From assembly GCF_000426845.1 (NCBI RefSeq), contig NZ_AUGD01000002.1, positions 124,001 through 188,000 on the forward strand: 64,000 nt of DNA, read 5' to 3'. The notes beneath the pieces were generated by a model. It ran no database searches. It had not been told where the DNA came from and worked only from the letters and a program-made list of their open reading frames with translations. Position 1 is the stretch's first letter, and each line of letters starts with the position of its first letter. Below, one piece after another: positions 18,370 to 27,754 of the stretch. A program made the position numbers and the translations under genes. This DNA is from Bradyrhizobium sp. in8p8 (GTDB lineage Bacteria; Pseudomonadota; Alphaproteobacteria; Rhizobiales; Xanthobacteraceae).

Positions 18370-19315
18370 GGGTCGGCCTCGACTGTCCGGCTCGCGAGCG
18401 GGCGGCAACGCGCCGTCGCCAGACGCCCGGTGCCTCACCGGTGTGCTTGCGGAAGAAGCGGCTGAAATAGGCGGTGTCCTTGAAGCCGAGCGCGAACGCG
18501 ATCTGCTTGACGGCAACGGTGCCGGCCTCGAGCCGTGTCGCGGCCTCCTTGACGACGCGCTGCTGGATCAGCTCGCTCGGCGAACGCTTCAGTTCGCGGC
18601 TACAGAGGGCGTGCAGACGGTCCGGGGTCATGCCGAGAAGCTTGGCGTAATCGCTGACGCGCAGATGCTGCTGATAGCGCTCCTCGAGCAGCCGGCGGAA
18701 GCGGCTCAGTATCTCGGCGCTACTGCCCTCCTCGTTCCGGTCGCTGTCGGCGAACAGCCGCCAGAGGCGCAGCACGCACAGCGTCAGCTCGGCCGACATG
18801 ATCGATGCCGCAGCGCTGCGTGCGGGCGATGCGATTTCCGCGGCGATTGCCGCGATTGATCGCGACATCGTGGTCACGAGGTCGGGTTCGACCGGCAGCG
18901 CCATGATGCCGCCGGCGGCTTCGAGCGCGAGATAGGCAGGCTCGGCCGAGGGCGGCAGATAGCGGTGCCAAATGCCAGCGCGTAGTTGCAGCAACTCGGC
19001 CGTCGCCCCGGCTGACACCTCCAGGTATTCGGCTGAACCCGCCGGGAGCCAGACGATGGCAGGCCCGGTGAAGGCCATCGTCCTGCCGGGCTCGCCGACG
19101 TCGATGCTGGCGCCTTCATGCAGGCAAAGCAGATGGATGAACGGCCTGGCGGCCTTCGACGACAGCATCCAGCGGCGCGCAACGTAATGCGAACGGATCA
19201 GCTCCGCGCCGACAGGCGCAGCGCCGCTCGCGGCCGCCGAAACGGTCCCCGCGACGCCTCGACGCACCTGCCCGTCGCGACCAGAAGCGTCCAATCTTTC
19301 ACCGGATCTGTCCAT
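18347..19315 (-). CDS. AraC-family transcriptional regulator
   Basis: A regulator with a C-terminal AraC-type double helix-turn-helix: HLRVSDYAKLLGMTPDRLHAL for the first, and VKQIAFALGFKDTAYFSRFF with TGEAPGVWRRR for the second. The N-terminal 160 residues look like a cupin sensor (EGASIDVGEPGRTMAFTGP, IVWLPAGSAEYLEV). The ATG at 19315 avoids overlap with the divergent ABC operon; the frame is open to 19540. It is divergent from the branched-chain-type transporter and probably controls it and the aldehyde dehydrogenase. The ligand is unknown. Confidence 0.85.
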   Translation of the reverse strand: MDRSGERLDASGRDGQVRRGVAGTVSAAASGAAPVGAELIRSHYVARRWMLSSKAARPFIHLLCLHEGASIDVGEPGRTMAFTGPAIVWLPAGSAEYLEVSAGATAELLQLRAGIWHRYLPPSAEPAYLALEAAGGIMALPVEPDLVTTMSRSIAAIAAEIASPARSAAASIMSAELTLCVLRLWRLFADSDRNEEGSSAEILSRFRRLLEERYQQHLRVSDYAKLLGMTPDRLHALCSRELKRSPSELIQQRVVKEAATRLEAGTVAVKQIAFALGFKDTAYFSRFFRKHTGEAPGVWRRRVAARSRAGQSRPTLNFADWP

Positions 19316-19463
19316 TGTGCGAACAAACCGCGCGGTGCTTGTTAGGTCAAGTCCTGGTCGCGGCCGGCTAAACGAAGCTGCGCCGAAGAAATCAGGCCAA
19401 GAGGAACGACCACTCATACCGCTTGCGAACAATCGCTTGCGTGAAACACGAGGGAGGATCGAC

Positions 19464-20678
19464 ATGTTTTCGGCGAACCGTCGAACGTTGCTGCGCGCAA
19501 CTGGCCTGGTTGCGGCAGTGCTGGGAGCCTTGGCATCCACGGCCGAGGCGCAGGAGAAGATCCGGATCGGCTATGCCATTTCCAAAACGGGGCCCTATGC
19601 CGGCGGCGCCGGCATCACCACGCTGCCGAATTACGAGCTGTGGGTGAAGGATGTGAATGCCGCCGGCGGCATCAAGCTCGGCGACAAGAAGCTGCCGATC
19701 GAAGTGGTCGAATACGACGACCGCAGCAGTTCTGAGGAAGCCGTCAAGGCGATCGAGCGCCTCGCCAATCAGGACAAGGTCGATTTCATTCTTTCGCCCT
19801 GGGGCACCGGCCTCAACCTCGCGGTCGGCCCGACGCTGAACCGTCTCGGCTACCCTCACCTCGCGGTGACCTCGGTGACCGACAAGGCGCCAGAACTTGC
19901 CAAGCGCTGGTCCAACGCGACGTTCTGGCTCGGAACGTCGGCGCAGATCTCCCAGGCGTTGGCCGATCTGCTCGGGAAGCTCAGGAGCGAAGGCAAGATC
20001 GGGGCGAACATCGCGATGGTCAGCATCGCCGATCAGTTCGGCATCGAATTGTCCGCTGCGGGGCGCGAAGCGTTCAAGAAGCACGGCTTCACGCTGGCCT
20101 ACGACAAGACCTATCCGATGGGAACGCAGGATCTCCAGCCGCTGGTGAAGGACGCCATCGCGTCCAACCCGGACGCGTTCGTCGCCTTCAGCTATCCGCC
20201 GGACACGATCGCGCTGACCGAGCAGGCGCAGCTCCTGAAGTTCAACCCCAAAATCTTCTACGTCGGCGTCGGCACCGCATTCCCGCTCTACAAGGGCAAG
20301 TTTGCCGCCAACAGCGAGGGCGTTATGGGGATCGGTGGCTGGAACGCGGACTCGCCGCGGCTGAAGGACTATCTCGCGCGCCACAAGGCCGCGACGGGCA
20401 AGGAGCCCGATCGCTGGGCAAGCTCGATCACCTATGCGAGCCTCCAGGTGCTCCAGCAGGCGATCGAAAAGGTAGGTAAGCTCGATCGCGCCGCAGTCGC
20501 AGCGGAAATCCGCTCGGGCACGTTCGACACCATCATCGGCAAGGTCAAGCTGAAGGACGGTCTGCTCCAGGAGGTCTGGAGCGTCGGCCAGTGGCAGAAC
20601 GGCGAATTCTACGCCCTCGCACCCGCTTCGCTTTCAGGCGCGCGTACGCCGGTCGTGCCGAAGGCGCAGTGGCAGTAA
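19464..20678 (+). CDS. Branched-chain-type ABC transporter, substrate-binding protein
   Basis: A periplasmic LivJ-type binding protein of about 404 residues. Signal peptide RTLLRATGLVAAVLGALAS with AEAQ cleavage is followed by IRIGYAISKTGPYAGGAG, a typical family opening. Other family blocks are YDDRSSSEEAVKAIERLANQ, DFILSPWGTG and FSYPPDTIALTEQAQ. The ATG at 19464 has a GGGAGGA ribosome-binding site. It is first in an operon with LivH, LivMG and LivF-type genes and an aldehyde dehydrogenase, so an aromatic acid or aldehyde precursor is more likely than an amino acid; this is inference. Confidence 0.92.
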   Translation: MFSANRRTLLRATGLVAAVLGALASTAEAQEKIRIGYAISKTGPYAGGAGITTLPNYELWVKDVNAAGGIKLGDKKLPIEVVEYDDRSSSEEAVKAIERLANQDKVDFILSPWGTGLNLAVGPTLNRLGYPHLAVTSVTDKAPELAKRWSNATFWLGTSAQISQALADLLGKLRSEGKIGANIAMVSIADQFGIELSAAGREAFKKHGFTLAYDKTYPMGTQDLQPLVKDAIASNPDAFVAFSYPPDTIALTEQAQLLKFNPKIFYVGVGTAFPLYKGKFAANSEGVMGIGGWNADSPRLKDYLARHKAATGKEPDRWASSITYASLQVLQQAIEKVGKLDRAAVAAEIRSGTFDTIIGKVKLKDGLLQEVWSVGQWQNGEFYALAPASLSGARTPVVPKAQWQ

Positions 20679-20741
20679 GGCAAGGCTGGCGGGCAGGCCT
20701 TGCGCTGCGAGGCCTGCCCCCATCCACTAGGAACCCCGTTC

Positions 20742-21617
20742 ATGCTGCTTGTCGACATCGTCCTGCCGGGCCTGGTGCTTGGCGGCATGTACGCGCTGAT
20801 CGCGCTTGGGCTGACGCTGCAATATGGCGTGGCGCGGATCATGAACCTCTCTTATGGGGAGTCGCTCGTTGCGGCCGCGTTCGGCGCGTTCTCGCTCTAC
20901 AGTGGCCTCGGGCTGAGCCCGCTGGCTGCGCTGCTCCTGGCTGTCCCTGTCGCGATGGTGGTGAACTGGCTGCTCTATCGCTTCCTGCTCGAGCGCCTGA
21001 TGCGGCGGAGCAAGGACAGAGGCGCGCAGGAGATCGACAGCATCCTCGTCACCTTCGGCGTATTGTTCGTGATCCAGGGCGCCATGCTGGTCGCCTTCGG
21101 CGGCCAGTATTACAGCTATAGCTATCTCTCCATTCCGCTGACGATCATGGGCTCGACGCTCGCGGTCAATCGCCTGGTCGCACTGCTGTTCGCGGCCCTG
21201 GTCGGCGGCGCCGTGTATCTCGCCCTCACCCGCACGCGGATCGGCACGGCCGTACGCGCCATCGCTGTCGATGCCAACGCCGCGCGCCTCGTCGGGATCG
21301 ACGTGGCCGCCTTGTCGGGGCTCGCGTTCGCCTTTGGCGGTGGCCTGGTCGCGGTCGGCGGCGTGTTGGTCAGCATGTTCCTCACCTTCAATGCCGCGAT
21401 GGGCGTGATATTCACCATGAAGGCGCTGGTCGTCGTCATCATGGGCGGGGTCGGCAACGTGATGGGCGCGCTGGTCGCGGGACTGCTGCTCGGCGTGGTC
21501 GAAACCGCGGTGGCGCGGCTGGTCGATCCGGGCCTGACGCTGGCTGCCACCTACGCGCTGTTTCTCGGCGTGCTCCTGATCAGACCGACCGGCCTGTTCG
21601 GGAGAGCTGCGTCATGA
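20742..21617 (+). CDS. LivH-type ABC permease
   Basis: An inner-membrane permease of the branched-chain amino acid uptake family, 291 residues with about eight helices. The opening LVLGGMYALIALGLTLQYGV, the loop VRAIAVDANAARLVGIDV (EAA-like coupling region) and the closing VIMGGVGNVMGALVAGLLLG are characteristic. The ATG at 20742 is the family start. The stop overlaps the next gene by ATGA. Confidence 0.93.
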   Translation: MLLVDIVLPGLVLGGMYALIALGLTLQYGVARIMNLSYGESLVAAAFGAFSLYSGLGLSPLAALLLAVPVAMVVNWLLYRFLLERLMRRSKDRGAQEIDSILVTFGVLFVIQGAMLVAFGGQYYSYSYLSIPLTIMGSTLAVNRLVALLFAALVGGAVYLALTRTRIGTAVRAIAVDANAARLVGIDVAALSGLAFAFGGGLVAVGGVLVSMFLTFNAAMGVIFTMKALVVVIMGGVGNVMGALVAGLLLGVVETAVARLVDPGLTLAATYALFLGVLLIRPTGLFGRAAS

Positions 21618-23284
21618 CCGGGCCCAAGCGCGCATTGTTGTGGTGCGCCGGGCTTGCCCTCGCCGCGGCCACCGTCACCTACCCGCTCTATGCCAATGGT
21701 TACTATCTCGCGCTCGGCATCAGCGTCCTCTATTTCACGATTCTGGCGACCGCCTGGGCGATGTTCTCAGGTCCGACCCGCTATATCTCGCTTGCGACGG
21801 TCGCCTTCTTCGGCCTCGGCGCCTACACCGCCGCAGTGCTCGGGGAGACCATGCCCTGGCCAGTCGTGCTGCTGGCCGCGGCGGGCGTGGGCGCATTCAC
21901 CGCCGCAATCACCGGCCTTTCAACGCTGCGGTTATCAGGCATCTATTTCGTGATCTTCTCGTTTGGGCTTGCCGAGCTGATCCGGCAGCTGGTGATCTGG
22001 TACGAGGTCAACATCCACAAATCGGTCGGCCGCTATCTCTTCAGTGCGGTGACGCAGGATATTCTCTACTGGCAGCTCCTGGGCTTGACCGCGATTGTGT
22101 TCCTGGTGGGCTGGCTGCTCGGGCGCTCGCGCTACGGGCTGGCGCTGCGCGCCATCGGTGCCGACGAGACCGCGGCCAGCCATTCCGGCATCGACGCCAC
22201 GCGGGTCAAGCTCGGCGTCTTCATCCTGAGTGCAACCTTCATGGCAGTAACCGGCGCGGTGATGGCTCCGCGCTGGACCTATATCGATCCAGCCATCGCA
22301 TTCAATCCGACGATCTCGTTCCAGGTCGTGATCATGGCTCTGCTGGGCGGCGCCGGCTCGCTGTTCGGGCCCGTGCTCGGCGTCATTCCGCTGGTCCTGC
22401 TGTTCGAGGTGCTGAGCGCGACGCTGCCCAACCATTTCAGCATCGTGCTCGGCCTCATCTTCGTGCTCATCGTCATGGTGCTGCCGAATGGGGTGATCGG
22501 CCTGTTCGGGACTGGCCGCTGGCGCGTCCCGACCGGCGGCCCCGTGGCCGCGCGCGCGGGTACAAGCGATGCACCGCTCCTCGCAGTCGAAGGCGTCAGC
22601 AAGTCGTTCAGCGGGTTGCGTGCCGTCGATGATGTCAGCTTCAAGGTCGCACCGGGCGAGATCGTCGGCATCATCGGCCCGAACGGTTCCGGCAAGACGA
22701 CGCTTCTCAACACGCTTTCCGGCGCCTTGAAGCCCTCGTCGGGCACGATCCGGTTCGGTGGCATCGTCCTCAACGGCCTGCGCGCGCACCAGATCGCACG
22801 CCTGGGCCTTGCCCGCACGTTCCAGCTGGTGCGTGTGATGCCGGATCTGACCGTTGCCGAAAACGTCGCGGCGGCGCAGCTGTTCTCCACGTCGAACGGT
22901 TCAAGCGCTACGGCAAGCGAGCTGCTGGACCTCGTCGGGCTCGGCACCGTGCACGCCGCCCCCGCAGGCGACCTGACTTACATCGACCAGAAGCGGCTGG
23001 AGCTTGCCCGCGCGCTGGCGCTGCAGCCGCGCCTCGTGCTGCTCGACGAATGGCTGGCCGGGCTCAATCCGAGCGAGCTCGAAACAGGCATCGCCCTGAT
23101 TGCCAAGCTGCGCGACCGCGGCTTCACCATCATCATGGTCGAGCATGTCATGGACGCGATCCGCGCGCTCTGCGGCCATTGCATCGTCATGAACGCGGGC
23201 TGCGTGATTGCACGCGGCGGGCCGGACGAGGTGCTGTCCGATCCAAAGGTCGTGGCCGCCTATCTCGGAGACGACGATGCTTGA
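21614..23284 (+). CDS. Fused LivM permease / LivG ATPase
   Basis: One 556-residue polypeptide joins a LivM-type permease (about 1-300) to a LivG-type ATPase (about 320-556). The permease half has YFTILATAWAMFSGPTRYIS, RAIGADETAASHSGID and LLGGAGSLFGPVLG. The ATPase half has a good Walker A (GPNGSGKTT), Q-loop (LARTFQLVR) and H-loop (IIMVEHVMDAI). The signature is abnormal, however: residues 454-459 read LTYIDQ where relatives have LSYGQQ, and the Walker B run continues D478-E479-W480 instead of DEP. The gene overlaps livH and livF. Confidence 0.9.
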   Translation: MTGPKRALLWCAGLALAAATVTYPLYANGYYLALGISVLYFTILATAWAMFSGPTRYISLATVAFFGLGAYTAAVLGETMPWPVVLLAAAGVGAFTAAITGLSTLRLSGIYFVIFSFGLAELIRQLVIWYEVNIHKSVGRYLFSAVTQDILYWQLLGLTAIVFLVGWLLGRSRYGLALRAIGADETAASHSGIDATRVKLGVFILSATFMAVTGAVMAPRWTYIDPAIAFNPTISFQVVIMALLGGAGSLFGPVLGVIPLVLLFEVLSATLPNHFSIVLGLIFVLIVMVLPNGVIGLFGTGRWRVPTGGPVAARAGTSDAPLLAVEGVSKSFSGLRAVDDVSFKVAPGEIVGIIGPNGSGKTTLLNTLSGALKPSSGTIRFGGIVLNGLRAHQIARLGLARTFQLVRVMPDLTVAENVAAAQLFSTSNGSSATASELLDLVGLGTVHAAPAGDLTYIDQKRLELARALALQPRLVLLDEWLAGLNPSELETGIALIAKLRDRGFTIIMVEHVMDAIRALCGHCIVMNAGCVIARGGPDEVLSDPKVVAAYLGDDDA

Positions 23285-24008
23285 GGTCGCCGCCCTCTCC
23301 CACTTCTATGGCAAGCACCAGGCCCTGGCCGATGTTGCGCTCGGCATCGAACAAGGCGAGATCGTCGCTATTCTTGGTGCCAACGGCGCCGGCAAGTCCA
23401 CCCTGCTCAAGAGCATCGCCGGGCTGGTCAGGCCTGCCGCGGGCGCAAGGATCAGATTCGAAGGACAGAGCATCGCCGAACTGCCTGCCCATCTGATCGT
23501 GGAGCGCGGCATCGCTTTGGTGCCGGAGGGCCGCGGCGTCTTCGGCGATCTGACCGTTGCCGAGAATCTCCAGCTCGGCGCCTATCCCGCTCGTGCCCGC
23601 GCTGGCGAGGCAGACCGGCTCGCAAAGATCCTGCAGCTGTTCCCGCGCCTCGCCGAGCGCCTGCCCCAGGCCGTCCGCACCATGAGCGGCGGCGAGCAGC
23701 AGATGGTGGCAATCGGCCGGGCGCTGATGTCGAATCCATTGCTGCTCTTGCTCGATGAGCCCTCGCTCGGTCTATCGCCGCTCCTCAGCCGCGAGGTCTT
23801 CCGTGCATTGACGCAGATCCGCGGCAGCGGCTTGAGTGTGCTCCTGGTCGAGCAGAATGCCCGGGCAAGCCTCGATATTGCCGATCGCGTCTACCTGATC
23901 GAGTCAGGCCGCAACGCCGGCACCGGGCTTGCCAGCGCGATGAAGAACGATCCCGAGATCCAGCGCGCCTATCTCGGCAAGGCGCGCGGCGCGTCAACAC
24001 CAACGTAA
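23277..24008 (+). CDS. LivF-type ABC ATPase
   Basis: The second ATPase of the branched-chain-type importer, 243 residues. It has Walker A GANGAGKST, signature TMSGGEQQMVAIGRALM, Walker B LLLLDEPSLGLSPL and the H-loop region LLVEQNA. Its signature is normal, unlike the fused LivG partner, so the two ATP sites of the heterodimer may differ. The ATG at 23277 overlaps the previous stop by 8 bases. Confidence 0.93.
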   Translation: MLEVAALSHFYGKHQALADVALGIEQGEIVAILGANGAGKSTLLKSIAGLVRPAAGARIRFEGQSIAELPAHLIVERGIALVPEGRGVFGDLTVAENLQLGAYPARARAGEADRLAKILQLFPRLAERLPQAVRTMSGGEQQMVAIGRALMSNPLLLLLDEPSLGLSPLLSREVFRALTQIRGSGLSVLLVEQNARASLDIADRVYLIESGRNAGTGLASAMKNDPEIQRAYLGKARGASTPT

Positions 24009-24036
24009 TCCTCCCCAGCACCTCACGGAGAACGCC

Positions 24037-25488
24037 ATGAACGCGATCGACCTTCTCATCGGCGGTAAGGACCAGTCGGCCAGCAACCAGCGCACCTTCC
24101 AGCGCCGCAATCCGATCTCCGGGGAGATCGCGACCATCGTGGCCGCGGCCTCGATCGACGATGCGATGCGCGCCGCCGATGCCGCAGCCGCCGCCTTTCC
24201 GGCCTGGTCTCAGCTCGCCCCCTCCGAGCGCCGCAAGCGGCTCAGCGCGGCGGCCGACATCCTGGCACGTCGGGCGGCGGAGTTCACCGCGCTGATGGTC
24301 GCCGAGACCGGCGCCACCGACGGCTGGGCCGGGTTCAACGTGCATCTCGCCGAAGGCATGCTGCGCGAGGCCGCCGCCATGACGACGCAGATATCGGGCG
24401 AGATCATTCCAACCGACAAGCCTGATAATCTCGCAATGGCGTTCCGTCAGCCGGTCGGCGTCGTGCTCGGGATCGCGCCGTGGAATGCGCCCGTGATCCT
24501 GGGCGTGCGCTCCGTCGCGATGCCCCTTGCGTGCGGCAATACCGTGGTGTTGAAGGCGTCCGAGATGAGCCCGGGCGTGCATCGCCTGATCGGCAGCTGC
24601 CTGACGGAGGCCGGGCTCGGCGACGGCGTCGTCAACGTCGTGACCAATGCGCCGGAGGATGCGCAGGCGGTCGTCGAAGCGTTGATCGCCCATCCCGCGA
24701 TCCGCCGCGTCAACTTCACCGGCTCGACACGGGTCGGCCGTCTCATCGCACTCGCCTGCGCCAAGCATCTCAAGCGCGCGCTGCTGGAGCTCGGCGGCAA
24801 AGCCCCGCTCGTCATCCTCGACGATGCCGACCTCGAGGCCGCCGTGAACGCTGCGGCCTTCGGTGCCTTCATGAACCAGGGTCAGATCTGCATGTCGACG
24901 GAACGGATCGTCGTCGACGACAAGGTGGCGGATGCTTTCGTCTCCAAGTTCGTAGCCAAGGCGAACAGCCTGCCTCACGGCGATCCTGGCAAGGGCAATG
25001 TCGTGCTCGGCTCGCTGATCAGCAACGCAGCCTGCGACCGCGTCCGAGGCCTGATCGACGACGCCGTCGCCAAGGGCGCGGTGGTTGCGGCGGGCGGACA
25101 TGGCAGCGGCACGATCTTGCCGGCCACCATCGTCGATCACGTCACGCCTGCAATGCGCATCTATGGCGAGGAAAGCTTCGGTCCGGTCGTGACCGTGGTC
25201 CGCGTCAGCGGCGTGGACGAGGCGGTCCGCGTCGCCAACGACACGGAATACGGTCTCTCCTCCGCCGTGTTCGGCCGCGATATCGCACGCGCCCTTGGCG
25301 TCGCCAAGCGGATCGAGGCCGGCATTTGTCACGTCAACGCACCGACCGTGCACGATGAGCCCCAGATGCCGTTTGGCGGCACCAAGGCGTCGGGCTACGG
25401 GCGTTTCGGCGGCAAGGCCGCCATCGACGAGTTCACCGAGTTGCGCTGGATCACCGTACAGACCGGACCACGGCACTATCCGTTCTAA
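24037..25488 (+). CDS. Aldehyde dehydrogenase (vanillin/salicylaldehyde type)
   Basis: An NAD(P)-dependent aldehyde dehydrogenase of 483 residues. Conserved parts are the substrate-site N150 in GIAPWNAPVI, the cofactor loop FTGSTRVGR, the general base E251 in ELGGKAPLVIL, and the nucleophile C285 in NQGQICMST. The overall pattern is closest to the aromatic-aldehyde group (vanillin, benzaldehyde or salicylaldehyde dehydrogenases). It follows livF by 28 bases in the same operon, which suggests that the imported solute is, or is turned into, an aldehyde. The exact substrate is not readable. Confidence 0.88.
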   Translation: MNAIDLLIGGKDQSASNQRTFQRRNPISGEIATIVAAASIDDAMRAADAAAAAFPAWSQLAPSERRKRLSAAADILARRAAEFTALMVAETGATDGWAGFNVHLAEGMLREAAAMTTQISGEIIPTDKPDNLAMAFRQPVGVVLGIAPWNAPVILGVRSVAMPLACGNTVVLKASEMSPGVHRLIGSCLTEAGLGDGVVNVVTNAPEDAQAVVEALIAHPAIRRVNFTGSTRVGRLIALACAKHLKRALLELGGKAPLVILDDADLEAAVNAAAFGAFMNQGQICMSTERIVVDDKVADAFVSKFVAKANSLPHGDPGKGNVVLGSLISNAACDRVRGLIDDAVAKGAVVAAGGHGSGTILPATIVDHVTPAMRIYGEESFGPVVTVVRVSGVDEAVRVANDTEYGLSSAVFGRDIARALGVAKRIEAGICHVNAPTVHDEPQMPFGGTKASGYGRFGGKAAIDEFTELRWITVQTGPRHYPF

Positions 25489-25502
25489 CGCCAGTCCAAG
25501 TC

Positions 25503-26318
25503 TCAGCGCGCCAGCAACGAATCCAGCTGTGCCTGCGCCTTCTTCACCGCCGCCGCGAACCAGCTCTGGCTCGGTGCTTCCTTCGCGAAGCACTTGGTGT
25601 AGGCGTCCATCGCCTGGTCCTCGCGCGCCATGGCATCCTGTGGCGTCTTCCTGGCCATCATCTGCTTCCAGACCTTTTCGCAGGCCGGAATCTCCGCCGT
25701 CTTCACGGCATCCGACGTGGCGATGAAGTAGACCTTGTCACCCTGGATCGCGACCATGCCAATTTCGCTCGGCAGGCCCTTCAGGTCGCCGTTGCCGCGC
25801 AGGCCCAGCACGGCGACCGCAGCGCTGGCAGACGCGGGCTTGGTGACCGGCAGCTCGGCGTACTTCGCGAAGGCGGCGTCCTGGATGGCGTAATGGTAGA
25901 AGCGGTCCGACCTGAGCGCGGCCGCGATCTCCTGCGGCATGCCGTCCTCGCGATGCTCGCGCAGCCAGTGCCCGAGCAGCGTCATCGTGGTCACCACGGC
26001 TTGCGTCCTATAGTCTTCCGAGGCGAAGCTGAGCCCATCGAGGTGACCGAAGCCGACGTCATCCCTGAAGAGCGTGTCGACGTTCGACTTGCCCTCTGCC
26101 GGGAGCCCCTTGATGGCGACCGGACCTACCAGGCCACGCAGCACGCCGGCCAGCTCCTTCAGAGCCGTATCATGTTGCTTGGATGTTTCGTCGCTCTCCT
26201 TTGCCTTCGAGAACTTGGCGATATAGCGATCGCGCAGCTCGAGATAGTGCTGCTCGGGCGCGGCGGCATGGCCCGGCGCGGCGAGGACGAGCAGGCAGAC
26301 CAAGGCAAGGGATCTCAA
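25503..26318 (-). CDS. Hypothetical periplasmic protein
   Basis: A 271-residue protein with a clear signal peptide (MRSLALVCLLVLAAPGHA). The mature part is mainly helical with a central mixed region (AIKGLPAEGKSN, GLRGNGDLKGLPSEIGMVAI) and two cysteines near the C-terminus (PACEKVWKQM, DAYTKCFAKE) that could pair. It has no recognised domain. It lies downstream of the PepSY and TonB receptor genes on the same strand, so it may serve the same iron-uptake process. Confidence 0.75.
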   Translation of the reverse strand: MRSLALVCLLVLAAPGHAAAPEQHYLELRDRYIAKFSKAKESDETSKQHDTALKELAGVLRGLVGPVAIKGLPAEGKSNVDTLFRDDVGFGHLDGLSFASEDYRTQAVVTTMTLLGHWLREHREDGMPQEIAAALRSDRFYHYAIQDAAFAKYAELPVTKPASASAAVAVLGLRGNGDLKGLPSEIGMVAIQGDKVYFIATSDAVKTAEIPACEKVWKQMMARKTPQDAMAREDQAMDAYTKCFAKEAPSQSWFAAAVKKAQAQLDSLLAR

Positions 26319-26408
26319 TTTCAGCTTCCGGAACGACTGGGAGTGATCTCCCAGTGTTTGTGCTGGCGCGGGGCGGCGAGGTTCATCTGCATAGGGAGTT
26401 AGAATGCC

Positions 26409-27698
26409 CTACTCCGCCGGTGTCAGCTGCCGGCTCAGCCGCATTGCCGTGGTCTCGCGCACGCGGACCCGGGCGCGGCGCTTGCGCCACCAGATCACGA
26501 CGCCGGTGACCGAGAGCGCGGCCACCACGAGCCCCATGACGGAGATCAGGATGCGTCCGAACAGTCCGACGATGCGGCCTGAGTGCAGCGGGAACTGTGC
26601 CTGCACGAAGATGTCGGCGGCGGTGCCGACCCAGGGCAGCCGCTCGCCGATCGGGCGGCCGTCCTCGCTGTCGTAGTAGAGCTGCGCCGGACCGACACCG
26701 CCGGCGCCGTGATCGTCGCCAGGGTGGAAGAAGGCCGCGGCATAGACGCCGTGGGCCGGGCCATAATTGATCGAGCCGACAGGGGTGGTCCACCCGCGCG
26801 CCTTGCCGTCGGCGGCGGCGCGCGCGGCGATGTCGGCGAAGGTCACCTTGGGCTCGATGGGATCGTCGAGATCGCGATAGGGCCGCTGCTCGTAGGGCGT
26901 CGGCGTGTAGTTCGACACCATCTTCATCAGCGGCGAGAACACCTCGAAATAGAGGTTCAGCGAGAACGCCGTGAAGGCGACGATGAACAGCAAGCCCCAG
27001 GTCCAGAGGCTGAAGGCGCGGTGGATGTCGAAATTGATCCGGTAGGCGCTGCCCGAGGTCTTGATGGTCCAGGCCGGTGCCCAGCGCGCCCAGAAGCCGC
27101 GCTCGAGCTGGCGTGCGACTTCAGGTGCCCGCGCCGCCTTGGCGCGCCGCCGCGAGGGCAGCGTCAGGTAGAACCCGACGAAGCAATCGATGGTCCAGAT
27201 GATGGCGATGATGCCGAGCACCCGCATGCCCCAGCGATCGCTGCCCCAGAACTCAGGGATGTGCATCGTGTAATGCAGCTTGTAGAGGAACGAGACGAAA
27301 TTCTCTCGCGTGACGGGCCAGACCGCGCCCCAATAGCGGCGCCCAAGCTCCGCACCGGTGTTGGGATCGAGGAAGACCTGGTTGTAGTCAAGTGCATAAC
27401 GCTTGCCGGTCGCTGGATCGATCCGCGGCATGACGAAGAACCACAACGAATGGCCCTCCTCCGGCATCATGAAGAGATGGACGACGCGTGCGCGGTGATC
27501 GCGCTGCTCGATCATCTTGGCGAGCTCGATCGACGGAATCGCCGGTCCTTTGGTCGAGACGTCGAACAGATGGCTGTTCAGGACGTCGTCGAGCTCGTGA
27601 TCCCAGGAGATGATTGCGCCGGTGATGCCGGAGAAGAACAGGAACCCGGCCGTGAGCAGGCCCGCCCAGCGGTGCAGTTTGCCGAACATCGCTCTCAT
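26409..27698 (-). CDS. PepSY-associated membrane protein (putative siderophore-iron reductase type)
   Basis: A 429-residue inner-membrane protein of the PepSY-TM family. It opens with LHRWAGLLTAGFLFFSGITGAIISW and has four predicted helices (VLGIIAIIWTIDCFVGFYL, WTWGLLFIVAFTAFSLNLYF, GRILISVMGLVVAALSVTGVVIWW). A large periplasmic part includes HYTMHIPEFWG. Histidines at the helix ends resemble haem or metal ligands. Relatives next to TonB siderophore receptors are linked to iron release or reduction. The receptor gene is directly upstream on the same strand. Confidence 0.88.
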   Translation of the reverse strand: MRAMFGKLHRWAGLLTAGFLFFSGITGAIISWDHELDDVLNSHLFDVSTKGPAIPSIELAKMIEQRDHRARVVHLFMMPEEGHSLWFFVMPRIDPATGKRYALDYNQVFLDPNTGAELGRRYWGAVWPVTRENFVSFLYKLHYTMHIPEFWGSDRWGMRVLGIIAIIWTIDCFVGFYLTLPSRRRAKAARAPEVARQLERGFWARWAPAWTIKTSGSAYRINFDIHRAFSLWTWGLLFIVAFTAFSLNLYFEVFSPLMKMVSNYTPTPYEQRPYRDLDDPIEPKVTFADIAARAAADGKARGWTTPVGSINYGPAHGVYAAAFFHPGDDHGAGGVGPAQLYYDSEDGRPIGERLPWVGTAADIFVQAQFPLHSGRIVGLFGRILISVMGLVVAALSVTGVVIWWRKRRARVRVRETTAMRLSRQLTPAE

Positions 27699-27754
27699 CG
27701 CCTTGTCTCCTTACGCCGCACGACGTGAGAGATTGGTCGGTTACTTTCCGCCAG

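Noticed and set aside
23785..25593. 602-codon minus-strand frame
   Set aside because: Antisense to the aldehyde dehydrogenase gene; Arg/His/Gly-rich with no motif.
26583..27728. 381-codon plus-strand frame
   Set aside because: Antisense to the PepSY membrane protein; composition typical of a shadow.
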